DNA of 64,000 nucleotides from an uncultured Campylobacter sp. (GTDB lineage Bacteria; Campylobacterota; Campylobacteria; Campylobacterales; Campylobacteraceae): positions 1 through 64,000 of the forward strand of contig CAKVAF010000011.1 of the NCBI GenBank assembly GCA_934718785.1, written 5' to 3'. The position numbers and the translations under genes are program-made. The notes below the pieces were generated by a model. The model did not search any database, was not told the origin of the DNA, and saw only the letters and a list, made by a program, of their open reading frames with translations. Shown one piece after another: positions 33,747 through 42,533 of the stretch. Position 1 is the first letter of the stretch. Every line of letters begins with the position of its first letter.

Positions 33747-34928
33747 TTGATTAAAAAAAATTTATTGATTTTCTTATTTTTAAGCCTAATGAGCGTAAAT
33801 TTACAGGCTGCTTTAAGCATTGAAGAAAGAGAATGGGCGAAAAATGAGTTTTTCTTAAATTTCTTAGAAAACAATCATTTGCCCCTATCGCTTTATTATG
33901 ATTTAGACGCGCAGGATAAAGAGCTTGCGAGCGAAGTTAAAGAAGGTGTGAAGTTTCAAATTTTATGGAATGATGATAGTCAAATCGAGCAGGTTTTAAT
34001 CCCCATCAATGGCTCAGATTTGCAAATTCACATCTACAAGGACTTGCAAGGCAAATACACACTCACTTACTCGCCCATCATTTATCAAACACAAACAAGA
34101 TTTTTAAGCCTTAATTTAAAAAATTCAGTCTTTCAAGATATCGAACAAGCTTCGGGTAGCACGCCACTTGCGCGCGCTTTTATGAATGCTTTTAAAGGCA
34201 GTGTGAATTTCAAAGGCATTCAAAAAGATGATAAAGTGATGATACTTTATGAGCGAAAAGAGCGCCTTGGCAAGCGCTTTAGCGATATTATCATTAAAAT
34301 GGCAAGCATTGAAATTAATAAAAAAACAACGCAGGTGTTTCATTTTAAGGATACTTTTTTTAGCGAAGATGGCAAAGAAGTAGAGAATTTTTTACTCGTA
34401 ACGCCGGTAAAATACAAGCGCATAAGCTCCTATTTTACAAGGGCTAGGTATCATCCTATCCTAAAACGTTACCGCGCGCACTTAGGCATTGACTATGCAG
34501 CGCCTACTGGCACGCCTGTTGTGAGTGCGGGCAAAGGCGTGGTAAGCTTTATAGGCACGAAAGGCGGTTACGGAAAAACAGTTGAAATCACGCACAGCTC
34601 AGGCTATAAAAGCCTTTATGCGCATTTAAGCCGTTTTGCTGCGATTAAAAAGGGACAAAAGGTCAGCCAAGGACAAACGATAGCCTATGTGGGCTCGACG
34701 GGAATGAGCACAGGTCCGCATTTGCATTTTGGCATTTATCAGGGAAATGACGCGATAAATCCTTTATCCGTCGTTAAAATCGCCAAATCAGAGCTCAAAG
34801 GCGAAAAGAAAAAGGAATTTAACAGCTTGATGAATGATTATAAGCGCCAAGTGGATGATTTCATCGCTAGAAATGAGCTTTTGCCATTAAGAGAGCCGCA
34901 AAATTTTGATAATTATATAGAATTTTAG
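33747..34928 (+). CDS. M23 family peptidoglycan endopeptidase (Csd3/Pgp3-like)
   Basis: A secreted metallopeptidase of 393 residues. I take TTG at 33747 as the start because GTGGAGG lies six bases upstream; reading from GTG at 33735 would put the ribosome site inside the gene. The signal peptide ends LMSVNLQA. The C-terminal LytM domain has both zinc motifs: HLGIDYAAP and HLHFG, with GTPVVSAGKGVVSF and YAHLSRF between. The roughly 240-residue N-terminal part and total length fit Csd3 of H. pylori and Pgp3 of C. jejuni, which trim peptidoglycan cross-links and help make the helical cell shape. Orthology is inferred. Confidence 0.8.
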   Translation: MIKKNLLIFLFLSLMSVNLQAALSIEEREWAKNEFFLNFLENNHLPLSLYYDLDAQDKELASEVKEGVKFQILWNDDSQIEQVLIPINGSDLQIHIYKDLQGKYTLTYSPIIYQTQTRFLSLNLKNSVFQDIEQASGSTPLARAFMNAFKGSVNFKGIQKDDKVMILYERKERLGKRFSDIIIKMASIEINKKTTQVFHFKDTFFSEDGKEVENFLLVTPVKYKRISSYFTRARYHPILKRYRAHLGIDYAAPTGTPVVSAGKGVVSFIGTKGGYGKTVEITHSSGYKSLYAHLSRFAAIKKGQKVSQGQTIAYVGSTGMSTGPHLHFGIYQGNDAINPLSVVKIAKSELKGEKKKEFNSLMNDYKRQVDDFIARNELLPLREPQNFDNYIEF

Positions 34929-35105
34929 GCTTTGTAATGAAATTTAAAGTGGTGCAAGTTGTAAAATTCATTTTGCAAATATTTGTGAAATAATGAAAAT
35001 AAATTTAATCTCAACAAACATCGGCAAGGGTTTTTAAGGCGTGGATTTTATCCTTTAAAATTTAAACCTGCGCGTAAAATCCTACCGCATTTTAAAAGCC
35101 AATTT

Positions 35106-35144
35106 GCTGCTGATGATTTGAATTTATCATCAGCAGCAGTTTTT
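35106..35144 (+). terminator. Hairpin between the M23 peptidase gene and the HdeD-like gene
   Basis: A perfect 12-base stem GCTGCTGATGAT (35106-35117) / ATCATCAGCAGC (35126-35137) with an 8-base loop, then AGTTTTT. It sits between convergent genes and can serve the upstream plus-strand gene. An 11-base scrap of the same sequence occurs near 31427. Confidence 0.75.
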
Positions 35145-35215
35145 AAGCTTTTTAAAATCTTTAAAGAATTTGCATAAATTTTCTTTTAAATTTCTTTAAA
35201 ACCCCTAATTTTGCT

Positions 35216-35749
35216 TCACTGAGTGAGAAATTTTTTGATACCAAAAAAGGCGAGTAAATTAATCAAAGCGAAGAAAAAGACTAAAAATGAAATCATAAAG
35301 CCTATCGTGATACCGCCAATTTGCGGATAGATGATGAAAATCACGGATATAATGATATTTAGCAGTGAAACGACAAGCACGAAAGCCCATTCGCCAAAGC
35401 CTGCTTTTTTAAGCTCAAACATATAACTCAAGCCCAAAATTCCCTTAAACATACACATAAAAGCTACATAAAATACGACGACTTCACTCGTAAATTCAAT
35501 GCCGCTAGCGATGAAAATGAGAGCAAAGAGCAGATTTAAAATCGCGTCAAAAAGGATGAAATTTGCGCCCGCAATTTGCCTGATACTCAGGTAATAAAAT
35601 AAGCCGCAAATGCCGCTGATTAAGAGCAAGAAAGGCAAAAATATCACAAAGCTTGCAAAAACTTCAAGCGGGATAAAACAGCCCAAAAGCCCAGTCACAA
35701 GTAAAATCACAGAAAAAATAAGCCACAAAGCACTTACAAAAGTTTGCAT
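35216..35749 (-). CDS. HdeD/DUF308-family membrane protein
   Basis: The 177-residue protein consists of six hydrophobic segments in pairs, with GLLGCFIPLE and an internal repeat pattern typical of the HdeD (DUF308) family. E. coli HdeD is linked to acid resistance at high cell density; the molecular function is unknown. GGAGGAGATC precedes the ATG, a strong ribosome site. Monocistronic, flanked by gene-poor sequence. Confidence 0.75.
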   Translation of the reverse strand: MQTFVSALWLIFSVILLVTGLLGCFIPLEVFASFVIFLPFLLLISGICGLFYYLSIRQIAGANFILFDAILNLLFALIFIASGIEFTSEVVVFYVAFMCMFKGILGLSYMFELKKAGFGEWAFVLVVSLLNIIISVIFIIYPQIGGITIGFMISFLVFFFALINLLAFFGIKKFLTQ

Positions 35750-35970
35750 GATCTCCTCCTAAAAATTCGGGCTTGATTATAGCATAAAATGAAGACTTTT
35801 ACTGCCTTTTATCAAAAAATCCACATGCATTTAATTTGGCTTTAAAATGCGTTTTATCTAAATTTATTTTTCTTAAATTTAGGGTATTTTGAATTTGAGT
35901 TATTTTGAATTTAAAATATTTTAAATTGATAAAATTTTAAAAAAAATGAATTAAAATTTAAAATTAAACT

Positions 35971-36058
35971 ATGGATTGCTTCACCGATAAAATCAGCTCA
36001 CAATGACGACTATGTTATTGTCATTGTGAGAGCAGATTTATCCTTGCGTGGCAATCTA
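35971..36058 (+). repeat. Pair of family-1 dispersed repeats in opposite orientation
   Basis: ATGGATTGCTTCACCGATAA...TCACAATGACGA (35971-36009) and TTGTCATTGTGAGAGCAG...GGCAATCTAC (36018-36058). Together they form a large imperfect inverted repeat. Confidence 0.7.
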
Positions 36059-36081
36059 CAAATTCAATATAAAATTAAATT

Positions 36082-36108
36082 TCAAAACTTGCGCCACAGT
36101 TTTGTGAT
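36082..36108 (+). repeat. Family-2 hairpin repeat, copy e
   Basis: CAAAACT / AGTTTTG stem around the loop TGCGCCAC, the only copy with a changed core (GCGCCAC instead of GCGCCGC). It lies just past the 3' end of rpoD on the other strand. Confidence 0.65.
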
Positions 36109-36180
36109 TTTATTTTAAGAATTCAAATGAATGATATCAATTTATCAATGCCGCAATTGATAAATTTTACTTCCAGCTTT

Positions 36181-38052
36181 CTATTTCCAGCCTTCGATGT
36201 AGTTTTTCAGCTTCCTGCCTACTTTTGGGTGTTTAAGCTTTTTGATAGCTGAGCTTTCGATTTGGCGCACGCGCTCGCGGGTTACATTGAGCTCTTTGCC
36301 GATTTCTTCAAGCGTTCTATCGCTTTCATCATCCATAAGTCCAAAGCGCATACGAATGACGGCTTTTTCTCTTTCATTGAGCTGGTCCAAAACTTCATCG
36401 ATTTGTTCTTTTAAGTCATTTTTAAGAATGCTATCCATAGGAGAAAGCGATGCGCGATCTTCAACAAAATCGCCAAATTTACCATCATCTTCGTTGCCTA
36501 TTGGAGCTTCAAGTGAAATCGGCTCTTTAGTGATTTTAATCACCTGTTTGACCTTATCCACGCTTAAATTCACTTCTTTAGCGATGACGGCGACTTCGGG
36601 TTCTTTGCCATTTTTTTGAATGTGCTCGCGTATGATTTTGTTGATTTGATTAATAGTTTCTATCATATGAATAGGGATACGAATTGTGCGTGCTTGATCG
36701 GCAATGGCTCTTGAAATAGCCTGCCTGATCCACCAAGTCGCATAGGTTGAGAATTTATAGCCGCGCTTATACTCAAATTTATCCACGGCTTTCATCAGAC
36801 CTATATTGCCTTCTTGGATTAAGTCTAAAAATGGCAAACCGCGGTTTGTATAGCGCTTAGCAATACTTACAACAAGGCGTAAATTGGACTTTGCCATAGC
36901 GTTTTTGGCTTCATCGCTGATTTTTTTACCCCTTTTAATCTGCTCTAAAATCTCTTTCAAGCGCTCTTTATCTAAATCAAAGCTCGTTTTGCTCGCTTCT
37001 TTGGTTTGAAAAAGTTTTTTAATCTCCATATAAGTGCTGACCATGGTCGTTTCTAGTGCAAGTTCGGTGATTTCTTCTTTACTGAGCTTTGTAATGTCTT
37101 TTAAAATGTCTGCATGACGCTCTTTAAGCTCATCTGAAAACATCGGCAAACGGTATTCTAATCTCTTAAGCTCCTTATCAAACTCATCATCACTTTTTAA
37201 AGCCGTCTCCATAGACTTTACGATCTCGCTAATAAGCTTTGAAGTAGGTCCTAAATCCATTAATTTTTCTTTTAAAATATTTTTCTTAAAAGCGATACTA
37301 AGCTTGTTTAAAAGCTCGTTTCCTTCGACTTCTTTGAAATTTTGCGCGGTTTTAAGCCACTCTTTTTTTGCCTTTTCAAGGGCTTTGAATTTTTCGACGA
37401 CTTTTTTTGTGCGTTCATCTTCTTTAGGCGAAGCAAGCTTTTTTTGCTTTTCTTCTTCTGCTTCTTCAATCTCTTCTTCAAGCTCTTCTAAATCATCAAG
37501 CTTGTCCTCTTCTTCGTTTTTTTCTTCATCATCAAAGCTTTTGAAAAGCTCTTTTACTCGCCTTTCTCTATTGATTAAAGGCTCTTTGTAATCAAGGATA
37601 AAATCAATCAAATAAGGCACAGAGCAAAACGCATCGATGATGATATCTTCGCCAAGTTCGATTTTTTTAGAGATATTGACTTCTTCATCCTTGCTTAAAA
37701 GCGAGATTTGCCCCATTTCTCTAAGATACATTCTCACAGGCGAATCGCTTCTGCTCCACTCTAGCAAATCATTATCATTTGAGAGATTAAACTCGTTTTC
37801 AAGCCCGACGTTTTTGAGCTTTTGCTTTTCTTCTTTTTCTTTTTTCGCATCGGCTAAATTTTTCATCTTTGCAATTTCAGCTGAAGAATAGATTTTGACC
37901 TTATATTTTTTACACAAAGCATCGATTTTTTTAGCTGTATTGACCCCTGGTGCTTTGGGCATAAACTTTACAAGTTTTTCATAGGTGATATAGTCTTTTG
38001 CGTTGTGTTTAAAATAATCTTCGAGTTCTTTTTCAGCTTTTTTTGGGCTCAT
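36181..38052 (-). CDS. rpoD: Primary RNA polymerase sigma factor RpoD (sigma-70)
   Basis: Housekeeping sigma factor of 623 residues. Region 1.2 is visible as [21 protein letters not shown] highly charged non-conserved insert ([14 protein letters not shown]) follows, then regions 2 ([21 protein letters not shown] and [14 protein letters not shown]), 3 ([13 protein letters not shown]) and 4 ([21 protein letters not shown]). The C-terminus LKNYIEGWK is typical. This factor reads the TATAAT promoters noted elsewhere in the window. Single gene, followed by dispersed repeats. Confidence 0.97.
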   Translation of the reverse strand: MSPKKAEKELEDYFKHNAKDYITYEKLVKFMPKAPGVNTAKKIDALCKKYKVKIYSSAEIAKMKNLADAKKEKEEKQKLKNVGLENEFNLSNDNDLLEWSRSDSPVRMYLREMGQISLLSKDEEVNISKKIELGEDIIIDAFCSVPYLIDFILDYKEPLINRERRVKELFKSFDDEEKNEEEDKLDDLEELEEEIEEAEEEKQKKLASPKEDERTKKVVEKFKALEKAKKEWLKTAQNFKEVEGNELLNKLSIAFKKNILKEKLMDLGPTSKLISEIVKSMETALKSDDEFDKELKRLEYRLPMFSDELKERHADILKDITKLSKEEITELALETTMVSTYMEIKKLFQTKEASKTSFDLDKERLKEILEQIKRGKKISDEAKNAMAKSNLRLVVSIAKRYTNRGLPFLDLIQEGNIGLMKAVDKFEYKRGYKFSTYATWWIRQAISRAIADQARTIRIPIHMIETINQINKIIREHIQKNGKEPEVAVIAKEVNLSVDKVKQVIKITKEPISLEAPIGNEDDGKFGDFVEDRASLSPMDSILKNDLKEQIDEVLDQLNEREKAVIRMRFGLMDDESDRTLEEIGKELNVTRERVRQIESSAIKKLKHPKVGRKLKNYIEGWK

Positions 38053-38121
38053 TTTTGTCCTTTTTGCGAAGTTTTGAATTTGACATTGTAATGAATTAGA
38101 GTTTAAAATCAGCTAATAAAA

Positions 38122-38730
38122 TCAAATTTTTAAAAAATTCTTTAAAATTTTTTTGCCATGCTCGCTTAAAATAGCTTCAGGATGAAACTGAATTCCATAA
38201 ATTTGCAAATTTTTATGCCTTAAAGCCATTAAAACTCCCTTTTCATCATAGGCTAAGGGCTCAAGCTCTTTTGAAAGCTTTTTAACATATAAAGAATTAT
38301 ACAAAGTGGCCTTAAAATTAGTTTTAATGCCTTTAAATAAAGCATTTGGCTTAAAATTAATACAAGCAATCTTAGCGTGGCGAGGGCTTTTAAGAGTGGC
38401 AATTTCGCCTTTAAAAGCCTGAGCGATGAGTTGATGACCTAGACAAATTCCAAGTATTTTTTTATGCTTAAAATGCCTTAAAATTTCAAAAAGCAAGGCA
38501 TAATCTTTTGGCGCATTAGGAGCAGGAGAAAAGACAAGATGGCTAAAATCAAGGCTTTCAAGCTCCTTCACACTCTTTAAATCAAAATAATTAAGCACTC
38601 TAACATCAGCCTTAAGCTCTTTAAAATAATAAATAATGGTCGCTGAAAAAGAATCAAGACAATCAATAAATAAAAGCTTTTTTCTAGTATTTAAAGTATC
38701 ATTTTTGTCTAAAATAGTCTTTTTCATCAC
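38122..38730 (-). CDS. Second class I glutamine amidotransferase (TrpG/PabA-like) in the trp operon
   Basis: A 202-residue amidotransferase with the nucleophile in GICLGHQLIAQAF and the His-Glu pair in FHPEAILSEHGK, so the catalytic triad is complete. It differs from the TrpG half of the upstream fusion: the SPGP loop is SPAPNAPKD, and LFIDCLDSFSATI replaces IDNYDSF. It overlaps trpF by four bases and is the last gene of the trpE-trpGD-trpF string. It may supply ammonia to aminodeoxychorismate synthase (PabA role) or duplicate TrpG. No pabB is next to it. Confidence 0.75.
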   Translation of the reverse strand: MMKKTILDKNDTLNTRKKLLFIDCLDSFSATIIYYFKELKADVRVLNYFDLKSVKELESLDFSHLVFSPAPNAPKDYALLFEILRHFKHKKILGICLGHQLIAQAFKGEIATLKSPRHAKIACINFKPNALFKGIKTNFKATLYNSLYVKKLSKELEPLAYDEKGVLMALRHKNLQIYGIQFHPEAILSEHGKKILKNFLKI

Positions 38731-39344
38731 TTTACTTTTGCTACAATATCCTTTAAAATACCTATATCCTTAAGCCCAGCTCTTAGTTCAATTTTTGAGT
38801 TTATATCGAGCAAAAAAGATTTTGTTTTTAAGGCGAATTCTAAATTATCAAGCCCAATACCCCCTGCTAAGCCAAAATTTATAGGCTTTAAAAAAGCATT
38901 TTTAAGGCTTAAATCATCAAGTAAGCTCCATTCAAAGCTAAGGCCGTTTCCGCCTTTAAATTTACCTTTGTAGTCAAACAGCACAAAATCAGCATAAATT
39001 TCGCCGGACAATTTTAAACTCTCTCCCACACTAATGACTTGCCAAAGCTCTAAATTTAAGGCCTTTAGCTCTTTAAAAAGGCTTTCATTAATGAAGCGAT
39101 GTACTTGCAAAATATCAAGCTCACACTCAAGGGCGGCTTTTTTTATAAAATCCTTGCTCTCATCCACAAAAACGCCCACCGCCTTTTTGCCGCCCTGATG
39201 AATAATATCGCTTAAAATTTTAGCCTCTTTAATGCTTACTTGTCTGGGGCTTTTTGCAAAAATTAAACCCATATAATCAACATTTAAATTCGCAATTTCG
39301 CGCGCATTTTCTTCATCTTTTATACCACAAATTTTAAGCTTCAT
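38727..39344 (-). CDS. trpF: Phosphoribosylanthranilate isomerase TrpF
   Basis: Tryptophan-pathway isomerase with a TIM barrel, 205 residues. The N-terminal catalytic Cys is in KICGIKDEENA, the barrel strands MGLIFAKSPRQVS and AVGVFVDE follow, and the C-terminal phosphate site shows as NFGLAGGIGLDN and LDINSKIEL, the latter being the usual DVSSGVE-type segment in a changed form. It overlaps trpGD by 11 bases and the amidotransferase gene by four. Confidence 0.92.
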   Translation of the reverse strand: MKLKICGIKDEENAREIANLNVDYMGLIFAKSPRQVSIKEAKILSDIIHQGGKKAVGVFVDESKDFIKKAALECELDILQVHRFINESLFKELKALNLELWQVISVGESLKLSGEIYADFVLFDYKGKFKGGNGLSFEWSLLDDLSLKNAFLKPINFGLAGGIGLDNLEFALKTKSFLLDINSKIELRAGLKDIGILKDIVAKVK

Positions 39345-40962
39345 TGAATTTTTTTCTAAATTCTTTCATCTTTTCTTGATAGTTGCAAAAATACTCATAC
39401 ACCCTGCCTGAATGTATAGCTTCAAGGATAATATCCTTTGCTAAGGCCGGCGTAGCCACTCTTTCAGCCGTATATAAAGCAAACATCGCATTTAAAATCA
39501 CTATATCAAATTTAGCCCCGTCCAGCTCGCCCTTAAGCGTTTTGATTAAAATTTCAGCATTTTCTTTAGCAGCCCCGCCTACAATCTCGCTATGAAAAGC
39601 CCTTTTAAAGCCAAATTGCTCAGGGCTTATGCTGTAATTTATAATCTCGCCGTTATTGAGCTCAAAAATATTTGTCTCATCGCAAATGCTAAGCTCGTCC
39701 ATTCCATCATTTCCGCGCACCACTAAAGCCCTTTTTCTGCCTAATTTTTTTAAAACTTCAGCTAAAAGCTTTGAAACAGGGGCGTGATAATTGCCTAAAA
39801 GCTGGTATTTAAGCTTTAAATTTGGATTTAAAAGAGGTCCTAAAACATTAAAAACCGTGCGTATTCCAAGCTTTGCTCTCACTTCTTTAACCGCGCCCAC
39901 TAAGGGATGAAAAAAAGGAGCGTGAAAAAAGGCTAAATTTTCTTGATTTAAAACTTCAATTTGTTTTGAAATAGTGTCAAAGCCGCTTACTTTCAGGCTT
40001 TCAAGCACATCGCTGCTGCCACTTTTGCTTGTAATTGCTTTGTTTCCGTGCTTTGCCACTTTCACACCAAGGCTTGCAAGTATGAAAGAAACGGTTGTGG
40101 ATACATTAATGCTTTTAAAGCCATCTCCGCCCGTGCCTACGATATCAATCATATCGCTATCATCGCTAAAGGTGCTTGAATAAACGAGTATGTTTTTGAC
40201 AAAAGCACTCAAGCTTTCTTCATTCAAGCTTTTTTCGCTGATTAAAACGAGTAGGGCAGCAAGCTGAATTTCTTCAAAATCTTTACTCATTATAATTTCA
40301 CAAATTTTTTCAAAGTCCTTATCAAGCAATGCTTCATTTGTGCTTAATTTATTTAAAAAAGGCACAAAATTTGGCTTTTCGTGTTGCTTTTTAGGCTCTT
40401 TTTTAAGGCTTAAAAAATTGCTTAAAATTTTAAGTCCATACTCGCTAAAATAACTTTCAGGATGAAACTGCACCCCAAAATAAGGCAAGCTCTTATGCCT
40501 AATCGCCATAATCACGCCATCATCGCTTTTTGCCAAAACTTCAAGCTCACTAGGCAAATCGCTAAGCTCTAGCGAGTGATAGCGCATCACTTCAAATTCC
40601 TTTGGCAAACCCTCAAAAAGCACATTTTCTTTTAACACTTCAATGCGCGAAGCCTTAGCGTGTGCTGGATTTTTAAGCCTTTTAACCTTAGCCTTAAAGC
40701 AAAGTCCCAGCGCTTGATGACCTAAGCAAATGCCAAGTATAAGAATATTTAAATTCGCTTTTAAAATTTCAAGGCAAATACCACTATCCTTTGGATGCTT
40801 GGGTCCCGGGCTTAAAATGATGAACTCAGGCTTCATTTTTTTAATCTCATCAAGGCTTATTGCGTCATTTCGAAGAACTCTGATTTCGCCTTTATAAGAG
40901 CTTTCAAGCATAGTTTTGACATTAAAAACAAAAGAATCGTAATTATCTATGAGTAAAATCAT
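39334..40962 (-). CDS. trpGD: Fused anthranilate synthase amidotransferase / anthranilate phosphoribosyltransferase TrpGD
   Basis: A 542-residue fusion. Residues 1 to about 190 are the TrpG amidotransferase (LLIDNYDSFVFNV, ILSPGPKHPKDSG, GICLGHQALG, FHPESYFSEYG). From about 210 it is TrpD, which transfers anthranilate onto PRPP: VGTGGDGFKSINVSTTVSF, KHGNKAITSKSGSSD, and AKLGIRTVFNVLGPLLNP. The fusion occurs in C. jejuni and in E. coli. It overlaps trpE by four bases (ATGA), so the two anthranilate synthase subunits are coupled. Confidence 0.94.
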   Translation of the reverse strand: MILLIDNYDSFVFNVKTMLESSYKGEIRVLRNDAISLDEIKKMKPEFIILSPGPKHPKDSGICLEILKANLNILILGICLGHQALGLCFKAKVKRLKNPAHAKASRIEVLKENVLFEGLPKEFEVMRYHSLELSDLPSELEVLAKSDDGVIMAIRHKSLPYFGVQFHPESYFSEYGLKILSNFLSLKKEPKKQHEKPNFVPFLNKLSTNEALLDKDFEKICEIIMSKDFEEIQLAALLVLISEKSLNEESLSAFVKNILVYSSTFSDDSDMIDIVGTGGDGFKSINVSTTVSFILASLGVKVAKHGNKAITSKSGSSDVLESLKVSGFDTISKQIEVLNQENLAFFHAPFFHPLVGAVKEVRAKLGIRTVFNVLGPLLNPNLKLKYQLLGNYHAPVSKLLAEVLKKLGRKRALVVRGNDGMDELSICDETNIFELNNGEIINYSISPEQFGFKRAFHSEIVGGAAKENAEILIKTLKGELDGAKFDIVILNAMFALYTAERVATPALAKDIILEAIHSGRVYEYFCNYQEKMKEFRKKFNEA

Positions 40963-42389
40963 TTTTCAACCCCTTTTTTGCTCACTCTTGCGCTTTTTGT
41001 TTTTGAATTTTTTGACACATTTTTTGAATTTTTTTGTGATGTGCTTGATTTTGAAGTACTTTTTAAAGGGCTTGTTTTTAGAACTTTTGGCGCAGTTTTT
41101 AAAGTCTTTGTTTTTAAATTTTTTGGCGCAGTTTTGTGAGCTTTTTTAGCCAAATTTTCAAAAACAGCGAGCAAGGAGCGTCTTTTTGCCACAATTTCGG
41201 CGTATTCTTTTTCCTTATCGCTTGCAAGCACGATCCCAGCACCACTTGCAAGATAGAATTTATCCTTTACAAAAATGCCAGAACGTATTAAAATCGCTAA
41301 AATCACATCTTCATTAAATCTTAAAAAGCCTATAGCTCCACCATAAATGCCCCTATCTAAGCCCTCAAGCTCTGTGATAATCTCTAAAGCCCTGATTTTA
41401 GGCGCGCCGCTTAATGTTCCAGCTGGAAAAACCGCAGCAATAGCATCAAAAATGCTTGCTTCATCTTTTAAATTCGCATAAACTTCGCTTAAAATATGCA
41501 TTACAAATTGATAGCTCACCACGCTAAAGGCGTTTTTTACGCGCGTGTTTGTGCCAAATTTAGAAATGTCATTGCGTGCTAAATCTACCAGCATTCTATG
41601 CTCGCAAAGCTCTTTTTCATCGCTTAACAAGTCTTTTTCAAGGGCTTTGAAATCACTTTTTTCGTTTAAATTTCTAGTGCCAGCTATAGGCGCGATGAAA
41701 AGTTCTTTATTTTTAATGCTTAAAACAAGCTCAGGCGATGAGCCTAACACCACGCCGTAATTTGTAGGGAAATAAAACATATAAGGACTAGGATTTTCCT
41801 TACTTAAAAGCTTGTAAAACTCAAAACTATCAATGTTTGTCTCAATGCAAAGCTGCTTGCTTAAAACCACTTGAAAGATATCACCACTTAAAAGATACTC
41901 TCTTGCTTTTTCAAGCATAGCAAAAAAGTCCTTTTTTTGTGCTTCTAAATCATTTGTGATTTTAAAAAAATACTGATGATGAGATGATTTTTCTTCTTTT
42001 AATCTCATTTCATAAAGAGGCTTGAAATAATGCTTTGACCCATATTTATAATACATTTTCGAGTTTTTTTCAAAGATTAAATAAGCCTTAGCATCGGCAA
42101 ATAAAAAGGGTGGAAAATCATAATTTTTCTTTTCACACTCTGGCAGTTTTTCAAAAATATTGATAAAATTTGCCCTCAAAACCCCAAAAAGCCCAGCTTC
42201 TTTACATAGGCTTTTTTTAGTTTTAAGCTCGTAAAATTTAGCCTTAAACTCGCTAAAATCCATTTTAAAGCCGTCTAAAAAATCACAATCTATACCTATA
42301 ATGATTTTATCTTTATCCTCAGCAAAATAAGAATTTTCATAGTTTTCTAAGAGTTTTTTATAATAAATTTCAGCACTTTTTGTGAGCAT
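40959..42389 (-). CDS. trpE: Anthranilate synthase component I TrpE with an unusual lysine-rich tail
   Basis: Chorismate-using subunit of anthranilate synthase, 476 residues. The chorismate-binding domain shows GDIFQVVLSKQL, PSPYMFYF, AGTRNLNEKSD, HRMLVDLARNDISKFG and FPAGTLSGAPKIRALEI, all as expected. The enzyme fold ends near residue 412 (RRSLLAVFENLA). About 62 residues follow, mostly Lys, Thr, Ser and Asn with 19 lysines and the repeated unit KTAPK, a histone-tail-like extension not found in ordinary TrpE. At DNA level the tail has two 26-base imperfect direct repeats containing GGCGCAGTTTT. First gene of the trp string. The N-terminal feedback-binding region is shortened relative to E. 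coli. Confidence 0.9.
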   Translation of the reverse strand: MLTKSAEIYYKKLLENYENSYFAEDKDKIIIGIDCDFLDGFKMDFSEFKAKFYELKTKKSLCKEAGLFGVLRANFINIFEKLPECEKKNYDFPPFLFADAKAYLIFEKNSKMYYKYGSKHYFKPLYEMRLKEEKSSHHQYFFKITNDLEAQKKDFFAMLEKAREYLLSGDIFQVVLSKQLCIETNIDSFEFYKLLSKENPSPYMFYFPTNYGVVLGSSPELVLSIKNKELFIAPIAGTRNLNEKSDFKALEKDLLSDEKELCEHRMLVDLARNDISKFGTNTRVKNAFSVVSYQFVMHILSEVYANLKDEASIFDAIAAVFPAGTLSGAPKIRALEIITELEGLDRGIYGGAIGFLRFNEDVILAILIRSGIFVKDKFYLASGAGIVLASDKEKEYAEIVAKRRSLLAVFENLAKKAHKTAPKNLKTKTLKTAPKVLKTSPLKSTSKSSTSQKNSKNVSKNSKTKSARVSKKGVEK

Positions 42390-42533
42390 TTTTAAGCCTT
42401 TAAATTTAAAATTCTAAAATAATAAGTATAAAATTTAGCTTAAATTTTCATCATAAAAAAGTTGAATTTTAATTGTTTTTAAATTTAAATTAAGATAAAA
42501 TGCCAAATTTAATTTTAGATTTAAAGAGGTTTT

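Larger units (their letters stand above)
35750..36180 (+). other. 430-bp gene-free stretch downstream of rpoD with dispersed repeats
   Basis: AT-rich sequence with two family-1 repeats back to back (35971-36009 and 36018-36058) and one family-2 hairpin (36082-36108) near the rpoD end. No ORF is credible. Confidence 0.65.

Noticed and set aside
36242..36619. A 125-codon plus-strand ORF over rpoD
   Set aside because: Antisense shadow of a conserved sigma factor; low-complexity Ser/Leu composition.
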